Assembly: GCA_964614535.1 (NCBI GenBank)
Contig: CAZTOZ010000066.1
Span: 1-14,865, forward strand
DNA length: 14,865 bases
Source of the DNA: JALSHZ01 sp964614535
Lineage (GTDB): Bacteria > Pseudomonadota > Gammaproteobacteria > UWMA-0217
Direction of reading: 5' to 3'
The position numbers were made by a program, and so were the translations under genes. Below the pieces are notes generated by a model. The model saw only the letters and a list, made by a program, of their open reading frames with translations. It was not told the origin of the DNA and searched no databases. Each line of letters opens with the position of its first letter. The stretch's first letter is position 1. Shown one piece after another: positions 13,977 through 14,865 of the stretch.

Positions 13977-14004
13977 ATTCTATCGAAGGGGGCCTTCCAC
14001 AGAA
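13977..14004 (-). promoter_or_regulatory. Possible promoter of the transglutaminase gene
   Basis: TAGAAT (13982-13977 on the minus strand) resembles a -10 box; 16 nt upstream, TTCTGT is only a weak -35. The motif copy centred at about 14027 would lie near -57 relative to the implied start, a position suited to activation of a promoter with a poor -35. Equivalent boxes are not obvious at the other two motif copies. Confidence 0.25.
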
Positions 14005-14018
14005 CATCCGGTATCGGT

Positions 14019-14036
14019 ACTACGACCTTCGTATGA
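14019..14036 (+). promoter_or_regulatory. Regulon motif copy 2, upstream of the transglutaminase gene
   Basis: ACTACGACCTTCGTATGA, differing from copy 1 at 3 of 18 positions. It lies 79 nt upstream of the transglutaminase ATG at 13940. Relative to its target gene it is in the opposite orientation to copies 1 and 3, which a near-palindromic dimer site would tolerate. Confidence 0.6.
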
Positions 14037-14139
14037 GCCATCGGGCATCACTGCCCCATTCTAGGCACGGCGGAAGGGAGCTCCAGAAAGAACGATCAAG
14101 AAACAGGCTGTGGCCAGCACCTCGACAATCACCCCACTG

Positions 14140-14490
14140 TCACCACGCAGCACCGGCACAGGCCGAGAGATGCGCATCGTCCAGCGCTTTTTTCATCGCC
14201 TCCCGCAACCCATCGTTGCGCGCCATTGCCATCACACATTCGACCGGGCCGACAAAACGCGCGGCAATGAATAGCTGGGGAAAACAAGATTCACCGGACA
14301 GCTTCTGCACGGCACGCCCGATTTCGCTGTTGAAATTGACATCGACGTGAGAAAAAGGGAGCCCCGTGACACGTAACGCCTCCACCAACCGTCGCGTGGC
14401 GTCGTCGGCGGGCACATCGGGCGTCCCACGCAAATAGAGCAATACCGGGTGCAACTGCAACTGTTTTCTGACGACATCAACAAGATACAT
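14140..14490 (-). CDS. Monothiol-glutaredoxin-like protein lacking the CGFS active site
   Basis: 116 residues from the ATG at 14490 (AGGAGAGG about 7 nt upstream; an earlier ATG at 14586 lacks one). The sequence follows the Grx4/GrxD fold: 'LHPVLLYLRGTPDVP', 'LVEALRVTGLPFSHVDV', the cis-Pro element 'CFPQLF' (69-74) and 'RFVGPVECVMAM'. At the active site, Grx4 has P-S-C-G-F-S; here P-A-D-D-A-T (27-32), so the Fe-S/glutathione-ligating Cys is gone. It therefore cannot act as a normal CGFS glutaredoxin, and a binding or scaffold role is more likely. A motif copy lies upstream, shared with the T3SS operon and the transglutaminase gene, so it may belong to the secretion regulon, for instance as chaperone or partner (inference). 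Confidence 0.75.
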   Translation of the reverse strand: MYLVDVVRKQLQLHPVLLYLRGTPDVPADDATRRLVEALRVTGLPFSHVDVNFNSEIGRAVQKLSGESCFPQLFIAARFVGPVECVMAMARNDGLREAMKKALDDAHLSACAGAAW

Positions 14491-14605
14491 TGAGCCTCTC
14501 CTGACGCATGGCATTTTTCTGCTATCGACCAAGCGACGGCCACGGCCGAGCGCCGCATCACCGGCCTGGTCGGTGCATCGTGCCAAACCATGTCATTCCT
14601 GTCTG

Positions 14606-14623
14606 TCATACCAAAGTCGTAGG
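14606..14623 (-). promoter_or_regulatory. Regulon motif copy 3, upstream of the glutaredoxin-like gene
   Basis: On the minus strand it reads CCTACGACTTTGGTATGA, differing from copy 1 at a single base. It lies 116 nt upstream of the glutaredoxin-like ATG at 14490, in the same orientation relative to its gene as copy 1 is to the STAS operon. The surrounding stretch 14491-14745 has no other gene I can support. Confidence 0.6.
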
Positions 14624-14745
14624 CCATCGGTCGAATGGTTTTCCCCATTGACACGGCGATATGATTTGGCCATCGCGGTGGTCGGCACCATCGGCTCATC
14701 CTCCGCCGCTGGCAGTGCTATTATCCCGGCAACAAACAACATCTG

Positions 14746-14865
14746 TCATGCGGCATAGCGGATTTTCTCGTGCTCAAAATACTTGGCCACCCTCTTGGGG
14801 CGTTTCTGCAACATGCGCATGTGTGACAAGATTTTCTTCTTCAACTGCTCCTTGCTCCGGGCCGG
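14746..14865 (-). CDS. IS630-like transposase, C-terminal end only
   Basis: 39 codons entering from the right edge and ending in TGA at 14746. The pattern, a helical 'SKEQLKKKILSHMRMLQKRP' followed by 'VAKYFEHEKIRYAA', matches my recollection of IS630-type DDE transposase C-termini (L-K...M-R-x-L-Q-K-R-P...F-F-x-H-x-x-x-R-Y-A-A). The DDE catalytic part lies outside the window, so whether the element is intact is unknown. I could not identify its terminal inverted repeat in 14624-14745. Confidence 0.55.
   Translation of the reverse strand, partial: PARSKEQLKKKILSHMRMLQKRPKRVAKYFEHEKIRYAA

Noticed and set aside
14560..14600. Possible sigma-54 promoter (TTTGGCACGATGCACC) before the glutaredoxin-like gene
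   Set aside because: The -24-like GG is present but no GC falls at the required 10-base spacing for the -12 element.
1..14865. CRISPR arrays, tRNA or rRNA genes, riboswitches
   Set aside because: I saw no regularly spaced repeats, no tRNA-like cloverleaf and no rRNA sequence.

Overview
The window holds most of one half of a Ysc-family type III secretion (T3SS, injectisome) locus in a GC-rich proteobacterium, most likely gammaproteobacterial. The pointers are a Ysc-type gene set (SctC/D/E/G/I/J/K on one strand, SctX/Y/V/N/O on the other), a Grx4-like glutaredoxin relative and an IS630-like transposase end. The species cannot be named from the sequence.

Layout. Positions 1-5991 (minus strand) carry a basal-body operon. 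In transcription order it encodes a secretin N-domain protein (SctC1-like), a possible small membrane protein, SctD, SctE, a small helical protein where the needle gene sctF is expected, SctG, a long SctI, an unrecognised 76-residue protein, SctJ, and SctK (cut by the window edge). Positions 5992-6503 are a divergent control region with a perfect inverted repeat, a regulatory motif and a possible small ORF. Positions 6504-12242 (plus strand) carry an export-gate and ATPase operon with mostly overlapping or near-touching ends: a STAS anti-anti-sigma-like protein, SctX, SctY, SctV, SctN, SctO and a LuxR/NarL-type regulator with a degenerate receiver. Positions 12360-14490 (minus) hold two apparently separate genes: a 526-residue protein ending in a Bacillus Tgl-type transglutaminase domain, the best effector candidate here, and a monothiol-glutaredoxin-fold protein that has lost its CGFS active site. 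The right edge is the C-terminal end of an IS630-like transposase.

How it fits together. An 18-bp motif (consensus core CTACGACYTTNGTATGA, with TAC...GTA dyad symmetry) occurs three times: upstream of the plus-strand T3SS operon, of the transglutaminase gene and of the glutaredoxin-like gene. This suggests a small regulon in which apparatus, candidate effector and accessory protein are co-controlled. The LuxR-type protein encoded last in the plus-strand operon is the natural candidate to bind it (inference).

Unusual points. The secretin N0-N1 domains stand alone and end in a DUF4124-like tail instead of the outer-membrane secretin domain, implying a split secretin. No canonical needle protein is visible. 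No SctL, P, Q, R, S, T, U, needle tip, translocator or gatekeeper gene lies in the window; they must be outside it if the system is functional.
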